Source: CAZEAC01 sp964510065
GTDB lineage: Bacteria; Bdellovibrionota_C; UBA2361; CAIXSY01
Length of the DNA: 64,000 nt
Direction of reading: 5' to 3'
Assembly (NCBI GenBank): GCA_964510065.1
Contig: CAZEAC010000013.1
Span: 1 to 64,000, forward strand
In this document: piece by piece, positions 7,807 through 17,130 of the stretch
How the letters are laid out: each line of letters starts with the position of its first letter
How positions within the stretch are numbered: position 1 is the stretch's first letter
Program-made: the position numbers and the translations under genes
Notes under the pieces: generated by a model
The model's database searches: none
The model's input: the letters and a program-made list of their open reading frames with translations, nothing else
What the model was told of the DNA's origin: nothing

Positions 7807-10398
7807 ATGTCAAAAATTAGGATTTACGAGCTCGCAAAAGAGCTCGGCGTAGAGAATAAAGTAGTCGTGGCGAAGGCCATCGAGCTCGGTATGCAAGGCA
7901 AGGCCTCGCATTCGAACTCTCTCGATCCCGACGAAGCTGACAAGTTACGCCGGGCTATCATACGACAGGCCATTGGAAGCACGCCGAAGAGCGAAGTTGT
8001 CACCACTCGTGTCGACCGCGTCACCGGCCAGGCGGAAAATATCGTTGAGAGCCGCTCGGGAAACGTGATTCGACGACGAAAAAGTGCTTCTTCCGGGTCA
8101 AACTTGGCACAGGCGGTTGATCTTGAAGTCGGCGGGGCTCCTGTCGCAGAAGAGCCTGCGCAGGCGAGTCCAGTCCTCGATTCCGAACTCTTTGAAGCGA
8201 AGATGCCTGAGGCCGAGCCTCAAGTAGAAGTCGTCGAAGAAGTTGAAACTCCGCAAGAGGAGCCGCAGGTCGAAGTCCGGGAGGTTGTTGAGACGCCTGA
8301 GCCCGCAAATGTCGAGAGTGCTCCCGACGAGCCAAAAAAGCCGACCGTTGGGCCGAAAGTGCTTGGGAAGATAGCCTTGCCGCAGAAGCGTGTCGCTAAA
8401 CCGGAAGCTCGCCGTCCTGCGACGAACGCCGTGGCGGCTCCAGTCGAAGAAGCTGAATCGGATGAGAAAAAGGGGCCGAAAAAGCGATCGAAGAAGCGTG
8501 AGTTTACCCGGCTCGATTTAGTTGACTATGAGGGACGAGATGGTGGTCGACGTGGACGTGGTGGGCTTAAGTCGTCGAAGAGAGACGAGCCGACCGCACA
8601 ACGCACGGTTGAAACAGCGAAGCCCAAGGCTTCGAAGCGCGTAATAAAAATGAGTGAGAGTATTACCGTCGGCGAGCTTGCGAAACAGATGAGCTTAAAA
8701 GCTGGGGAAGTTATCGCCAAGCTGATGGAGCTCGGAATGATGGCGACGATCAATCAGGCACTTGATAAAGATACCGCCGAGATTGTCGCATCAGAGTTTG
8801 AATTCCAGATTGAGACTACAACCTTCGACGAGAGCGAGATCTTAGGCAAAACCGAGTCCGATGATCCGGCGTCGCTTCAACATAGAGCACCGGTGGTGAC
8901 CGTGATGGGGCATGTCGATCATGGAAAGACATCGCTACTTGATAGCATTCGAAACGCGTCGGTCGCGGCACGTGAGCACGGAGGCATTACGCAACACATC
9001 GGCGCCTATAGGGTGGTTTTAGAGGATGGGCGCACCATTGCCTTTATTGATACTCCGGGCCACGCAGCATTCACTTCGATGCGCGCACGCGGGGCGGGCG
9101 TTACTGATATTGTAATTCTTGTCGTCGCGGCGGATGAAGGTGTTATGCCGCAAACGATTGAGGCAATTAACCACGCTAAGGCAGCAAACGTGCCTATTAT
9201 CGTGGCAATGAATAAAATGGATAAGCCGGGCGCGCAGCCGGATAGGATTAAGCAGCAGCTAGTCGAACACGGATTGCAACCCGAGGATTGGGGCGGCGAC
9301 ACGATGTTTTTCCCTGTTTCAGCGCAGAAGAAAACAGGCATCAAGGAGCTACTTGAGGGCGTGCTGCTCGTCGCCGAAGTCAAAGAGCTTAAGGCCAATC
9401 CTAATCGTAAAGCTTCTGGGACAATCATCGAAGCGAAACAGGATCGTGGCCGAGGTAACGTGGTCACCGTGCTAGTGCAAAACGGCACGCTCCGAGTCGG
9501 TGATATCTTTGTCGTGGGCTCGCATTATGGCCGCGTGCGCGCAATGAGCGATGAGAATGGTGAAAAGCTTCAAGAAGCCGGACCGTCTTGCCCAACCGAG
9601 ATAACTGGATTTGGCGAAACGCCTGAGGCTGGAGATGATTTCATTGTTGTGGACTCCGAAGCCGAAGCGCGCCAGGTTTCCACGGTTCGTGCCGAGAAAA
9701 AACGGGCGAAGGAGCAGCGTTCGCTCGCGACGGGTCCGATCAGCTTAGAGGAGTTCGCGCGGCGTGCGAATAATATGGCCGCAGCTGAACTTAATGTCGT
9801 GCTTAAGGCAGACGTGCAGGGTTCGGTGGAAGCAGTTACTCAAGCGCTCGAGAAACTTACTACCGATAAAGTTAAGGTACGAGTGCTTCACGGTGCGGTT
9901 GGCGGTGTTACCGAAAGCGATATTCAGCTTGCGATAGCTTCAAAGGCGATTGTAATTGGCTTTGGCGTTCGCGCCGAATCCCGAACGATTAATGAAGCCG
10001 AATCCGCCGGTATTGACGTACGTTTTTATCGGATTATTTACGAATTGATTGATGACGTTAAGAAGGCCATGGCTGGTCTTCTTGATCCGATTAAGAAAGA
10101 GGCGTCGCTTGGCCGGGCCGAAGTGCGCAATACTTTTGTCGTGCCAAAAATTGGAACTATCGCTGGGTGTTTCGTTACTGATGGACTCGTTCGCCGTAAC
10201 GCTATGGTACGGTTACTCCGTGATAATAGAGTTGTGTACGAGGGCAAGATTGGAAGTTTACGTCGATTTAAAGACGATGCACGCGAAGTACAGAGCGGCT
10301 ACGAGTGCGGAATGGGCATTGATGGCTTCAATGATGTCAAGATCGGTGATGTCATGGATGTGTTCGAGATCCAAGAAATTGCGCAGAGTATTGATTGA
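7807..10398 (+). CDS. infB: Translation initiation factor IF-2
   Basis: IF-2 is the GTPase that places initiator tRNA on the ribosome. This 863-residue form begins with an IF2N module (SKIRIYELAKELGV). A long Glu/Pro/Val-rich and then Lys/Arg-rich linker follows, then a second IF2N module (ITVGELAKQMSLKAGEV, near 285). GTPase motifs are intact: GHVDHGKT (368-375), DTPGHAAF (415-422), NKMD (469-472) and SAQ. Domains II-IV follow, ending in the C2 fMet-tRNA-binding barrel with YECGMGIDGFNDVKIGD. It is 28 bases after ylxR and 28 bases before rbfA. Confidence 0.97.
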   Translation: MSKIRIYELAKELGVENKVVVAKAIELGMQGKASHSNSLDPDEADKLRRAIIRQAIGSTPKSEVVTTRVDRVTGQAENIVESRSGNVIRRRKSASSGSNLAQAVDLEVGGAPVAEEPAQASPVLDSELFEAKMPEAEPQVEVVEEVETPQEEPQVEVREVVETPEPANVESAPDEPKKPTVGPKVLGKIALPQKRVAKPEARRPATNAVAAPVEEAESDEKKGPKKRSKKREFTRLDLVDYEGRDGGRRGRGGLKSSKRDEPTAQRTVETAKPKASKRVIKMSESITVGELAKQMSLKAGEVIAKLMELGMMATINQALDKDTAEIVASEFEFQIETTTFDESEILGKTESDDPASLQHRAPVVTVMGHVDHGKTSLLDSIRNASVAAREHGGITQHIGAYRVVLEDGRTIAFIDTPGHAAFTSMRARGAGVTDIVILVVAADEGVMPQTIEAINHAKAANVPIIVAMNKMDKPGAQPDRIKQQLVEHGLQPEDWGGDTMFFPVSAQKKTGIKELLEGVLLVAEVKELKANPNRKASGTIIEAKQDRGRGNVVTVLVQNGTLRVGDIFVVGSHYGRVRAMSDENGEKLQEAGPSCPTEITGFGETPEAGDDFIVVDSEAEARQVSTVRAEKKRAKEQRSLATGPISLEEFARRANNMAAAELNVVLKADVQGSVEAVTQALEKLTTDKVKVRVLHGAVGGVTESDIQLAIASKAIVIGFGVRAESRTINEAESAGIDVRFYRIIYELIDDVKKAMAGLLDPIKKEASLGRAEVRNTFVVPKIGTIAGCFVTDGLVRRNAMVRLLRDNRVVYEGKIGSLRRFKDDAREVQSGYECGMGIDGFNDVKIGDVMDVFEIQEIAQSID

Positions 10399-10426
10399 GC
10401 TAAGTTGTATTGTTTGAGCAGTTGAG

Positions 10427-10858
10427 ATGTCTTCTAATCGTCGAGTGTACCGTATCGCCGAACGGATCCGCACATTAATTGCGGAGCGGCTTTTTCATGT
10501 TGCAGATCCACGTTTTGCATTAGTCACCATTACTTCGGCGGTGGTGAGCCCGGATCTTGGGCAAGCAAAAGTATATTGGGTTGTCGGCGGGGACGATAAG
10601 CGCAAAAAAGATGTTGCGGATGCATTTAAGAGCGCCGCTGGACAGTTTCGACAAGCAATCGCGAAGGAGCTTGGAATCCGTTTTGTTCCGCATCTTAAGT
10701 TTTTCTACGATGATACGCTCGATACCTCCGAGCAGATCGAAGAGCTCTTTGCTCGAGTGCGCGCGAAAGAAGCAGCAAGCGCAGGCGAATCCCTGCACAG
10801 TGAATTAGTGACTGGGGTATCTGCTGGCGCTGCTGAGGTGGGGGAGGATGATGAGTAG
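10427..10858 (+). CDS. rbfA: Ribosome-binding factor A
   Basis: RbfA helps mature the 16S rRNA 5' end in the 30S subunit. The 143-residue protein has the KH-like fold: RRVYRIAERIRTLIAERLF at the start, DPRFALVTITSAVVSPDLGQAKVYW in the middle, and LGIRFVPHLKFFYDDTLDTSEQIEELF near the end, which are all family signatures. A short acidic, low-complexity tail is added (about 120-143). Its last 11 bases overlap the start of the DHH phosphoesterase gene, which suggests translational coupling. Confidence 0.95.
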   Translation: MSSNRRVYRIAERIRTLIAERLFHVADPRFALVTITSAVVSPDLGQAKVYWVVGGDDKRKKDVADAFKSAAGQFRQAIAKELGIRFVPHLKFFYDDTLDTSEQIEELFARVRAKEAASAGESLHSELVTGVSAGAAEVGEDDE

Positions 10859-11846
10859 CGCGGGAGTGGTTGGAAGTGCCGCCGAAATTGCGCAGGCGTT
10901 GTATTCGGCGAATGCAATTGCTGCAGCTTCACATTATAGTCCAGACGCCGATGCGTATGGTTCGCTTCTTGGTATAGCCGGAATTCTTCGAAATTTGGGC
11001 AAGAAAGTAGTGACGCTCAATCAAGATGGAATTTTGCCCCGTTTTAGCTTTCTCCCTGGAATCCAGGAGGTAACTCGCGAGCTTCCTGAGATTGTATTTG
11101 ATACGTTTATCGCCTGTGATTGTGGAGATGAGCGACGATTGGGCGAGGCATTGAAGGGCCCGCTGCTTGCCATTCCACAGACGCTCAATGTGGATCACCA
11201 TGTCTCGAATAACTGTTTTGCGAAAAAGAACTATGTGGTTGGCGAGGCGAGTTCGACCTGTGAACTAGTATTTCGCATCGGGCGCGAACTTGAAAAGATC
11301 TCTAATAAGGTGCTCATTGATAAGAATGTGGCCCTGTGTCTTTTTGCTGGAATTTCGGCAGATACTGGGTCGTTTCGTTACGCGTCGACTGCGGCGTCGA
11401 CCTTTGAGGTTGCACGGGCACTTCTCGAGCTTGGTGCGAAGCCGGCGCTTGTGTCCGAGGCGCTTTATGAGCGAAATTCCCTTGCTGCCACGAAGTTGCA
11501 GGCGGAAGCGTTAACCGGGCTCGCTCTTTTCGCGAAAGGGAAAATTAGCAAAGTAGTCGTCCCCGCGGTGATGTATTCGAAATACGATGCGACGCCCGAA
11601 GATACCGAGGAGCTTGTCGAGCGCGCGCGGGCAATTGATGGAGTGCGTGTGGCAGTTCTAATTCGTGAGGAGCAGGGACTTTGGAAGGTGAGCCTGCGTG
11701 CGAAGGGCGATTCATGCGATGTTTCCAAGGTTGCGCTGCAGTTCGGAGGAGGCGGGCATCGAGCAGCGGCGGGATTCCGTTGGCGCGGAACATTCGAAGA
11801 GCTCGATTCAAAGCTAATGCCGATACTTGAACAGGCGGTGAAGTAA
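10848..11846 (+). CDS. nrnA: DHH/DHHA1 phosphoesterase (NrnA-like nanoRNase/pAp phosphatase)
   Basis: A 332-residue protein of the bifunctional oligoribonuclease/pAp phosphatase type, which degrades 2-5-mer RNA and 3'-phosphoadenosine 5'-phosphate. The DHH domain has HYSPDADAYGS (usual form H-x-PDGDA-x-GS), the Asp of IACDCGDE and the name-giving DHH in NVDHHVSN. The C-terminal DHHA1 domain has the GGGGHRAAAGF substrate loop. Start codons at 10848 and 10851 are both ATG and both lie inside rbfA. The stop overlaps the truB start by one base (taatg). Position between rbfA and truB is usual in deltaproteobacteria and Firmicutes. Confidence 0.92.
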   Translation: MMSSAGVVGSAAEIAQALYSANAIAAASHYSPDADAYGSLLGIAGILRNLGKKVVTLNQDGILPRFSFLPGIQEVTRELPEIVFDTFIACDCGDERRLGEALKGPLLAIPQTLNVDHHVSNNCFAKKNYVVGEASSTCELVFRIGRELEKISNKVLIDKNVALCLFAGISADTGSFRYASTAASTFEVARALLELGAKPALVSEALYERNSLAATKLQAEALTGLALFAKGKISKVVVPAVMYSKYDATPEDTEELVERARAIDGVRVAVLIREEQGLWKVSLRAKGDSCDVSKVALQFGGGGHRAAAGFRWRGTFEELDSKLMPILEQAVK

Positions 11847-12742
11847 TGGATTTACAAGTGGACGACGGAATAGTTCTGCTCGATAAAGCCGCGGGCATTA
11901 GCTCGGCAAAAGCTCTTGCTCGTATAAAAGCGAAGCTTGGTGTCGATAAGATCGGGCATTCAGGAACTTTGGATCCCTTTGCCACGGGTCTGCTTGTGTG
12001 TCTCATTGGAAAAGCAACCCGTCTTGCGCGTTTTGCAGAGCAAGGTCGCAAGCGCTACCGCGGAGTGATTACGCTCGGAATTCGCTCTGCGACCGATGAT
12101 ATCACCGGGGAGATTTTAGAGCGGAGTGATGCGATCCCCGCAGAGGAACAGGTACGTAGTGCTGCCCTTAATTTTAAAGGCGAGATTAGCCAGGTTCCTC
12201 CGCAGATTTCGGCGGTTAAGGTAGACGGCGAAAGAAGTTATCGGCGCGCGCGTCGCGGAGAGGTCGTGGCGCTTCAACCGAGAAAAGTAACTATTTTCGA
12301 ATTGGCACTAAACCGACTGTCAGAGCGAGATTACCAACTTGTCGTTGAGTGCTCGGCGGGAACCTATATTCGATCGATAGCTCGTGATTTGGGCGAGATA
12401 CTCGGCTGCGGAGCTGTGCTCTCTTCGCTTCGACGGGAATATTCACACCCGCTCTCGATAGAGCAAGCAAAACCGGAGGAAGCAGTAAGCGTGAATGACA
12501 TTCAACCGTGGTCACTTTTGTTTCCAACGGCGCCGCGAATTGTGTTGCCCTCGCAGGAAGCACGTCGGCTGTCGAGCGGCGATCAGTCGATCCTCGGCGA
12601 GCTTTCGCGTCAAGATGAGTTCAATAAGATGGTGGCAAATCAGCGCTGCGCGATCTATGTGGATGCTGCAACTCGTGCGGTGGGTGGTCTCTTGGAGCAA
12701 GATGGATCGCGTTGGGTTGTTGGGGTGAACTTCGGAGGTTGA
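11846..12742 (+). CDS. truB: tRNA pseudouridine(55) synthase TruB
   Basis: TruB makes pseudouridine 55 in the T-loop of tRNAs. This 298-residue protein opens with the family motif LLDKAAGISSAKALARIK and has the catalytic segment HSGTLDPFATGLL, where the Asp is the nucleophile. It also has the KRYRGVITLGIRSATDD strand and GTYIRSIARDLGE. The C-terminal 70 residues form the usual small PUA-like extension. It begins inside the nrnA stop codon and is followed by purA after 7 bases. The rpsO-pnp pair that often follows truB is absent. Confidence 0.95.
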   Translation: MDLQVDDGIVLLDKAAGISSAKALARIKAKLGVDKIGHSGTLDPFATGLLVCLIGKATRLARFAEQGRKRYRGVITLGIRSATDDITGEILERSDAIPAEEQVRSAALNFKGEISQVPPQISAVKVDGERSYRRARRGEVVALQPRKVTIFELALNRLSERDYQLVVECSAGTYIRSIARDLGEILGCGAVLSSLRREYSHPLSIEQAKPEEAVSVNDIQPWSLLFPTAPRIVLPSQEARRLSSGDQSILGELSRQDEFNKMVANQRCAIYVDAATRAVGGLLEQDGSRWVVGVNFGG

Positions 12743-12749
12743 GGCGTAG

Positions 12750-14060
12750 ATGTCATCACTAGTAATTATCGGAGCGCAATGGGGCGACGAGGGCAAAGGA
12801 AAGCTTGTCGATTTTTTTACCTCGAATGCTGATTGGGTCGTGCGTTTTCACGGCGGAAATAACGCCGGGCATACGCTTGTCGTGAATGGCGTAAAAACGA
12901 AGCTTAGCTTGCTTCCATCCGGAATATTGCGAGCGCAGACCCAATGTGCGATCGGCGCTGGAGTCGTGCTGAATCCTCAAGTGCTGTACGATGAGATGGC
13001 GATGATGGCGCGCGCCGGAATAATGGTCACTCCCGAGAAGTTAGTTATTGACCGCGAAGCTCATATAATCATGGGCTATCACGTAGCGATAGACCAAGCT
13101 CGAGAGCAGAGAAAAGGTGACAAGAAAATTGGCACGACGGGAAGAGGAATTGGCCCGGCGTACGAAGATCGTGCGGCGCGCTGTGGTATTCGCGTCGCAG
13201 AGCTCGCCGATTGTGAAACGCTTCGTGAAAAGCTTCGAGAGAATATAGCTGAAAAGAACGCCTATCTCTCGCACATTGTCGGTTCAAAAGAGAGCATCTC
13301 ATTCGAGGCAGAGTGGAAAACCTTACAGCAGGCCGCAGAAAAGTTGGCTCCGTTTGTCGGTAATGTCTCGCTGCTTCTCGATCGAGCTTTTAAGAATTCA
13401 GAACGGGTAATATTTGAGGGTGCGCAGGGCACGTTCCTTGATACGACTTTTGGGACCTTTCCCTTCGTTACCTCGTCGAGTACGCTCGCTGGTGCAGTGA
13501 CCACTGGGTGTGGAATCGGTCCGAAACGAATTGAGTATGTGCTTGGCGTGGCGAAGGCGTACTCGACCCGTGTTGGAAGAGGTCCGTTTCCTACCGAACT
13601 CGCGGATTCGACTGGCGACCTCATTCGTGAGCGGGGAGCGGAATTCGGCACGGTAACGGGGCGTCCACGCCGTTGTGGGTGGTGTGATGCGGTAACGCTT
13701 CGGCGCGCGGTTCGGCTCAATGGTATTGATTCCCTCGCATTGACCAAACTCGATGTTCTTTCGCGAGTTGGCACTATAAAGGTCTGCACGGGCTATCAGC
13801 TTGACGGAAAGCCGCTTGTGGATATGCCGGCGCTGGTGTCTGAGCTTGAGCGAGTAGTCCCCGAATATGAGCAGTTTGAGGGATGGGAGGAAGATCTTAC
13901 TGTAGTGAGAGAGTGGAACAAGCTTCCCGCCGCGGCGAGGCGGTATCTTGACGCGCTTGGGCAGCTCGTTGGGTGCCCGATTTCATTGGTGAGCGTAGGT
14001 GCCGAACGGGAAGCGACGATCTTCTCGGATCAGGGAAAGTATTTAAAATCGTTTTTGTAG
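12750..14060 (+). CDS. purA: Adenylosuccinate synthetase
   Basis: PurA joins IMP and aspartate with GTP, the first step from IMP to AMP. The 436-residue enzyme is full length. It has the P-loop-like GAQWGDEGKGK (near 7-17), HGGNNAGHT, the IMP-binding TTGRGIGPAYEDR, EGAQGTFLDT, and the GRPRRCGWCDAV segment. It lies immediately after truB and 11 bases before the response regulator-LpxC gene, so purine synthesis, translation factors and lipid A synthesis may share one long transcript here. Confidence 0.97.
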   Translation: MSSLVIIGAQWGDEGKGKLVDFFTSNADWVVRFHGGNNAGHTLVVNGVKTKLSLLPSGILRAQTQCAIGAGVVLNPQVLYDEMAMMARAGIMVTPEKLVIDREAHIIMGYHVAIDQAREQRKGDKKIGTTGRGIGPAYEDRAARCGIRVAELADCETLREKLRENIAEKNAYLSHIVGSKESISFEAEWKTLQQAAEKLAPFVGNVSLLLDRAFKNSERVIFEGAQGTFLDTTFGTFPFVTSSSTLAGAVTTGCGIGPKRIEYVLGVAKAYSTRVGRGPFPTELADSTGDLIRERGAEFGTVTGRPRRCGWCDAVTLRRAVRLNGIDSLALTKLDVLSRVGTIKVCTGYQLDGKPLVDMPALVSELERVVPEYEQFEGWEEDLTVVREWNKLPAAARRYLDALGQLVGCPISLVSVGAEREATIFSDQGKYLKSFL

Positions 14061-14071
14061 GGCGCGAGCGT

Positions 14072-15424
14072 ATGGTTGCGGTGCCGAAGCAGAAAAAGAA
14101 AGTGAGCTCGAAAAGGGTGCTCGTCGTCGATGACGAGGCAAGTATTCGGCGGTCGCTAGAAGGCGTGCTTCGCGACGAAGGCTACGAAGTCGAGGTTGCG
14201 CAGGACGGAGAGGGCGCGTTGGCTGCTATTCGAAAGAGCCCACCGCATGTAGTTTTGCTCGATATTTGGATGCCTGGGATGGACGGTCTCGAAGTGTTAA
14301 AAGAGATTCGTAAGATTGCCCCTTCTACAGGCGTGGTGATGATAAGTGGTCACGCGACGATTGCCACGGCGATACTTGCCACGCGCTACGGCGCGCTTGA
14401 TTTTATAGAAAAGCCTTTTGATCTGCGTAATATTTTAGCAGTTGTCGAAAGAGTCGCATGTACCGAGTCACCAGGTGGGGCGAGAGCTGCAGATGAGGTC
14501 TCCCTGGATGTACAGCAGGTCCAGTTAAAGGATGCGCCTCGGGTAGGAACGCTCCAGGTAAATTCGATTGTGTTTTCCGACCAAAAAATGCGTGGTCGTA
14601 AGCTGCAACAGCGAACGCTTGCAAGAAGCGCGATTTTGTATGGTCAGGGCTTACACTCAGGGAAGAAAAGCGGTCTGGTACTCGAACCTCTTCCTCCTAA
14701 TTCTGGAATTCACTTCGTCGGTATTTCGAGCAATGAACCAGTACCGGCCTATGTGGATTACGTTGGTTCGACGGGATTTGCTACTACCGTTAAATTAGGA
14801 GCTACCCAGGCAGGAACTATCGAGCATTTGATGTCGGCGCTGCATGCGTGCGGCATTTCAAATCTTTTGATCAAGTGTAACGGCGAAGTCCCAGTGATGG
14901 ACGGATCAGCGCGTGAATTCTGTGATCTCTTTATCGAAACCGGAATAGAGGATCAGCCAGGAGATTGGTTTGCAATTAAAATTGCTCGACCGTTACAGGT
15001 TGGAAGTGGACGTGAGTACATTCGTATCGAACCGGCAGACACTTTTATTGTCGATTATACCCTCGAGTATCCGGAGCCGGTCGGGACCCAGCATCGGCAA
15101 TACAGCTTGGACAGTCTCGATGCCTATCGGGGCGAGATTGCACCGGCGCGTACTTTTGGATTTGTACGTGATATCGGAGCGCTTCAGAAACAGGGACTCG
15201 CGCTTGGCGGTAGATTCGATAACTTTGTGTTAATTGGTGACGAGGGGCCGATTAATGACGCGCTAAGATTCCCTGATGAGCCGGTACGGCATAAGATTTT
15301 GGATGCGATTGGTGATCTGTATCTGCTTGGCCGACCAATTGAAGGGAAAGTTACTGCATGCATGACTGGACATTCGGACAACATTGCTCTGCTTCGGTTG
15401 CTTCGTGAGGAACTTCGTCGATAG
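14072..15424 (+). CDS. lpxC: Response regulator receiver-LpxC fusion (UDP-3-O-acyl-GlcNAc deacetylase)
   Basis: A 450-residue protein with two complete modules. Residues 14-130 form a CheY/NtrC-type receiver domain with acid pair D20/D21, phosphoacceptor D64 in LLDIWMPGMDG, S92 and K114 in EKPF. After a polar linker (about 130-180), residues 182-450 are LpxC, the zinc enzyme of the first committed lipid A step. Catalytic residues can be aligned to the E. coli enzyme: E251/H252, D277, T361, zinc ligands H407 and D411, K408, D415 and H434. All functional residues of both halves are kept, so phosphorylation may control lipid A synthesis (inference). An open frame exists further upstream inside purA, but ATG 14072 gives a sensible N-terminus. 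No kinase gene is adjacent. Confidence 0.93.
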   Translation: MVAVPKQKKKVSSKRVLVVDDEASIRRSLEGVLRDEGYEVEVAQDGEGALAAIRKSPPHVVLLDIWMPGMDGLEVLKEIRKIAPSTGVVMISGHATIATAILATRYGALDFIEKPFDLRNILAVVERVACTESPGGARAADEVSLDVQQVQLKDAPRVGTLQVNSIVFSDQKMRGRKLQQRTLARSAILYGQGLHSGKKSGLVLEPLPPNSGIHFVGISSNEPVPAYVDYVGSTGFATTVKLGATQAGTIEHLMSALHACGISNLLIKCNGEVPVMDGSAREFCDLFIETGIEDQPGDWFAIKIARPLQVGSGREYIRIEPADTFIVDYTLEYPEPVGTQHRQYSLDSLDAYRGEIAPARTFGFVRDIGALQKQGLALGGRFDNFVLIGDEGPINDALRFPDEPVRHKILDAIGDLYLLGRPIEGKVTACMTGHSDNIALLRLLREELRR

Positions 15425-15463
15425 AACCGTACTTCGCACCTACGAATAATCACTATAGCGTTT

Positions 15464-15492
15464 TTGAAAATACGAGAATTTGGGACCATAAT
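15464..15492 (+). promoter_or_regulatory. Predicted sigma70 promoter for the pilus cassette
   Basis: TTGAAA at 15464-15469 and CATAAT at 15487-15492 are 17 bases apart in the 143-base gap between the lpxC fusion and the first minor pilin. No sigma54 (GG-N10-GC) pattern was seen. Confidence 0.4.
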
Positions 15493-15567
15493 TTAGTTAT
15501 GGCGCATAAGCTTATTCGCGAGAGCTGCCGAAAATAGAGAGTGATATCGAGGTGGGTTGTCTTTTAT

Positions 15568-15993
15568 ATGAGAACGGAAACTGGTTTTACTTTATTCGAA
15601 CTCCTCGTGGTGTTCGTCATCATGTCGATCGTATCGACGATTGCCTTTCCAAGCTTCAGCCGCTTGAACGGACAGATGCGCGCTGCTCAGGATATTCGAA
15701 CGCTCGCCGCTCAGTTTTCAGAGCTTCGCGCTGAAGCAATTAGAATGCGTACTAACGTTCGTGTGACATTTAGTTCCGCTGGCTATAGCTGGGATATTGA
15801 CGACAATGGATCCACCGAGGGGACCCATACGCTCAGTTCGCAATCAAGCTGGTCGCCTTCCACGCCAAGCGCGATTCTTTTTAACGGCCTGGGGTTGGCG
15901 CGAGGAATAGTCTCGCAGGCTACTATTTCGGTTAGCAACAGAGGGCACTCGAATTCTCTCTATATTAATTCAAACGGGCATATTAAATTATGA
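15568..15993 (+). CDS. Type IV pilus minor pilin, FimT/GspH-like
   Basis: A 141-residue prepilin. The short N-terminus MRTET is followed by the prepilin peptidase site G-FTLFELL, with cleavage after Gly and Glu at +5, and a hydrophobic helix (VVFVIMSIVSTIAF). The body (QDIRTLAAQFSELRAEAIRMRTNVRVTF, then ILFNGLGLARG) matches the GspH/FimT pattern. ATG 15568 is preferred over an in-frame GTG at 15541 because gaggtgg precedes it by about 12 bases. It starts a chain of overlapping pilin genes that ends with PilY1, and probably contributes to the pilus tip complex. Confidence 0.85.
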   Translation: MRTETGFTLFELLVVFVIMSIVSTIAFPSFSRLNGQMRAAQDIRTLAAQFSELRAEAIRMRTNVRVTFSSAGYSWDIDDNGSTEGTHTLSSQSSWSPSTPSAILFNGLGLARGIVSQATISVSNRGHSNSLYINSNGHIKL

Positions 15994-16454
15994 AGTTTCT
16001 TTGCATCGCTCAAAGCTGTAATGAGCACGCCGCGCGCGATAGCGGATTTACGATTATCGAAAATCTAATTGCCGTAACTCTTTTGAGTTTGGTAATTGCC
16101 TCCAATTCTCGTTTTATTATCTCTTCGATGTTCGCGAATCAGTCCGCGCGTGCATATGATGCGCTTGCTGCGGAAGTTCAGAAGAAGGTGGACACGTATC
16201 GAAGCAACACGTACTCCCAGCTTCTTGATAAATTCGGATCGAATCATAGTGCGATTACGGATGGACAGACGGCCACTGAGAATGGAAGCACGACAAACGG
16301 ACGATCGAGTTATGTGACCTCTTTTACCGCTAATAAGAGCTCTAACACCGGTCTGCCGGAATCAGTGGGGATCAAAGTTGTGGCAACGCAGCGGCGTGGG
16401 AAGTTTGCGAACGCCTCTTTCAGCTTCGAGACGGTAATCGCTCAGATGAGGTAG
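15990..16454 (+). CDS. Type IV pilus minor pilin, PilV-like
   Basis: A 154-residue prepilin. It has a longer leader (about 20 residues) ending at the cleavage motif SG-FTIIENLIAV with Glu at +5, then a hydrophobic helix (TLLSLVIASNSRFIISSMF). Position, length and the IENLIA text match PilV of the pilV-pilW-pilX-pilY1 order. ATG overlaps the previous stop (atga), so translation is probably coupled. The rest of the protein is poorly conserved. Confidence 0.78.
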   Translation: MKFLCIAQSCNEHAARDSGFTIIENLIAVTLLSLVIASNSRFIISSMFANQSARAYDALAAEVQKKVDTYRSNTYSQLLDKFGSNHSAITDGQTATENGSTTNGRSSYVTSFTANKSSNTGLPESVGIKVVATQRRGKFANASFSFETVIAQMR

Positions 16455-16460
16455 CATAAA

Positions 16461-17130
16461 ATGAATCTATACCATCATAGAAATTCTGACCAAGCCTTCA
16501 CTCTAATCGAGCTCCTGGTAAGCATTTCAATGTTTGGCTTGATTGGATTGAGTTTCCTCTCGTTTCTTTCTTCTGTTGTGCAGACTACAGCACGAGAGAA
16601 TCGCGCGTCAATTGCCACGCAAGAGCTCAGAAATGGCCTTGAAGCTATGAGTACCGAGCTTAGAATGTCATCGGCACTTTCACCCTACATTGTAGGAACG
16701 ACCTCTTCTTCCGTGACCTGTAGTAGCACTGTTGCGGTCACCGCAACCACCATTAAATTCATGGTGGTGCATGATGACGCGGCGGCGACGACTTCGGGGC
16801 TGCACTCGGGGTGGGCCAGGACCAGCACGTCGGGGAATTGCTTGCGCNNNNNNNNNNTCGAGTACGAAACAGCTCTTACGCGGAGAAATTGCCGGTTCGA
16901 CCATTTCGACATGTACCATTCCAGCGGGAGATCCAACGAATGCGGCGATCGCGAAAGTTATCGCCGAAAATGTGGTCCAAATTGACGGAGACGGCAACGG
17001 AACAGTAGATGCCGCATTTTCTACGAGTGGAAACAGCATCGTGGTTAACTTAGGCATACTGGCCTCGGGAATGGACGGTTCCTCGATTACCCAAGACATG
17101 CCAATAAGCATTTATCGGAGAACGCCATGA
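16461..17130 (+). CDS. Type IV pilus minor pilin, PilW-like (interrupted by assembly gap)
   Basis: A prepilin with leader MNLYHHRNSDQA, cleavage motif FTLIELLVSISMFGLIG, and a long N-terminal helix with ENRASIATQELRNGLEAMSTELRMSSAL, as in PilW. Ten Ns at 16848-16857 break the frame. Before the gap the reading runs in the frame of 16461; after it, coding continues in another frame (STKQLLRGEIAGSTIS to SITQDMPISIYRRTP, ending 17130). The N-run is a placeholder of unknown true length, so this is most likely an assembly artefact and not a real frameshift. It ends inside the start of the next gene (atga). Confidence 0.75.
16848..16857. other. Assembly gap (10 N)
   Basis: A run of exactly ten N, a conventional scaffold gap size, inside the PilW-like gene. 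The true length and sequence are unknown. Confidence 0.99.

Noticed and set aside
9006..9488. 160-codon minus-strand ORF inside infB.
   Set aside because: Antisense to the GTPase domain; no independent support.
13262..13789. 175-codon minus-strand ORF inside purA.
   Set aside because: Antisense shadow of a highly conserved coding region; Ser/Arg/Pro-rich text without domain.
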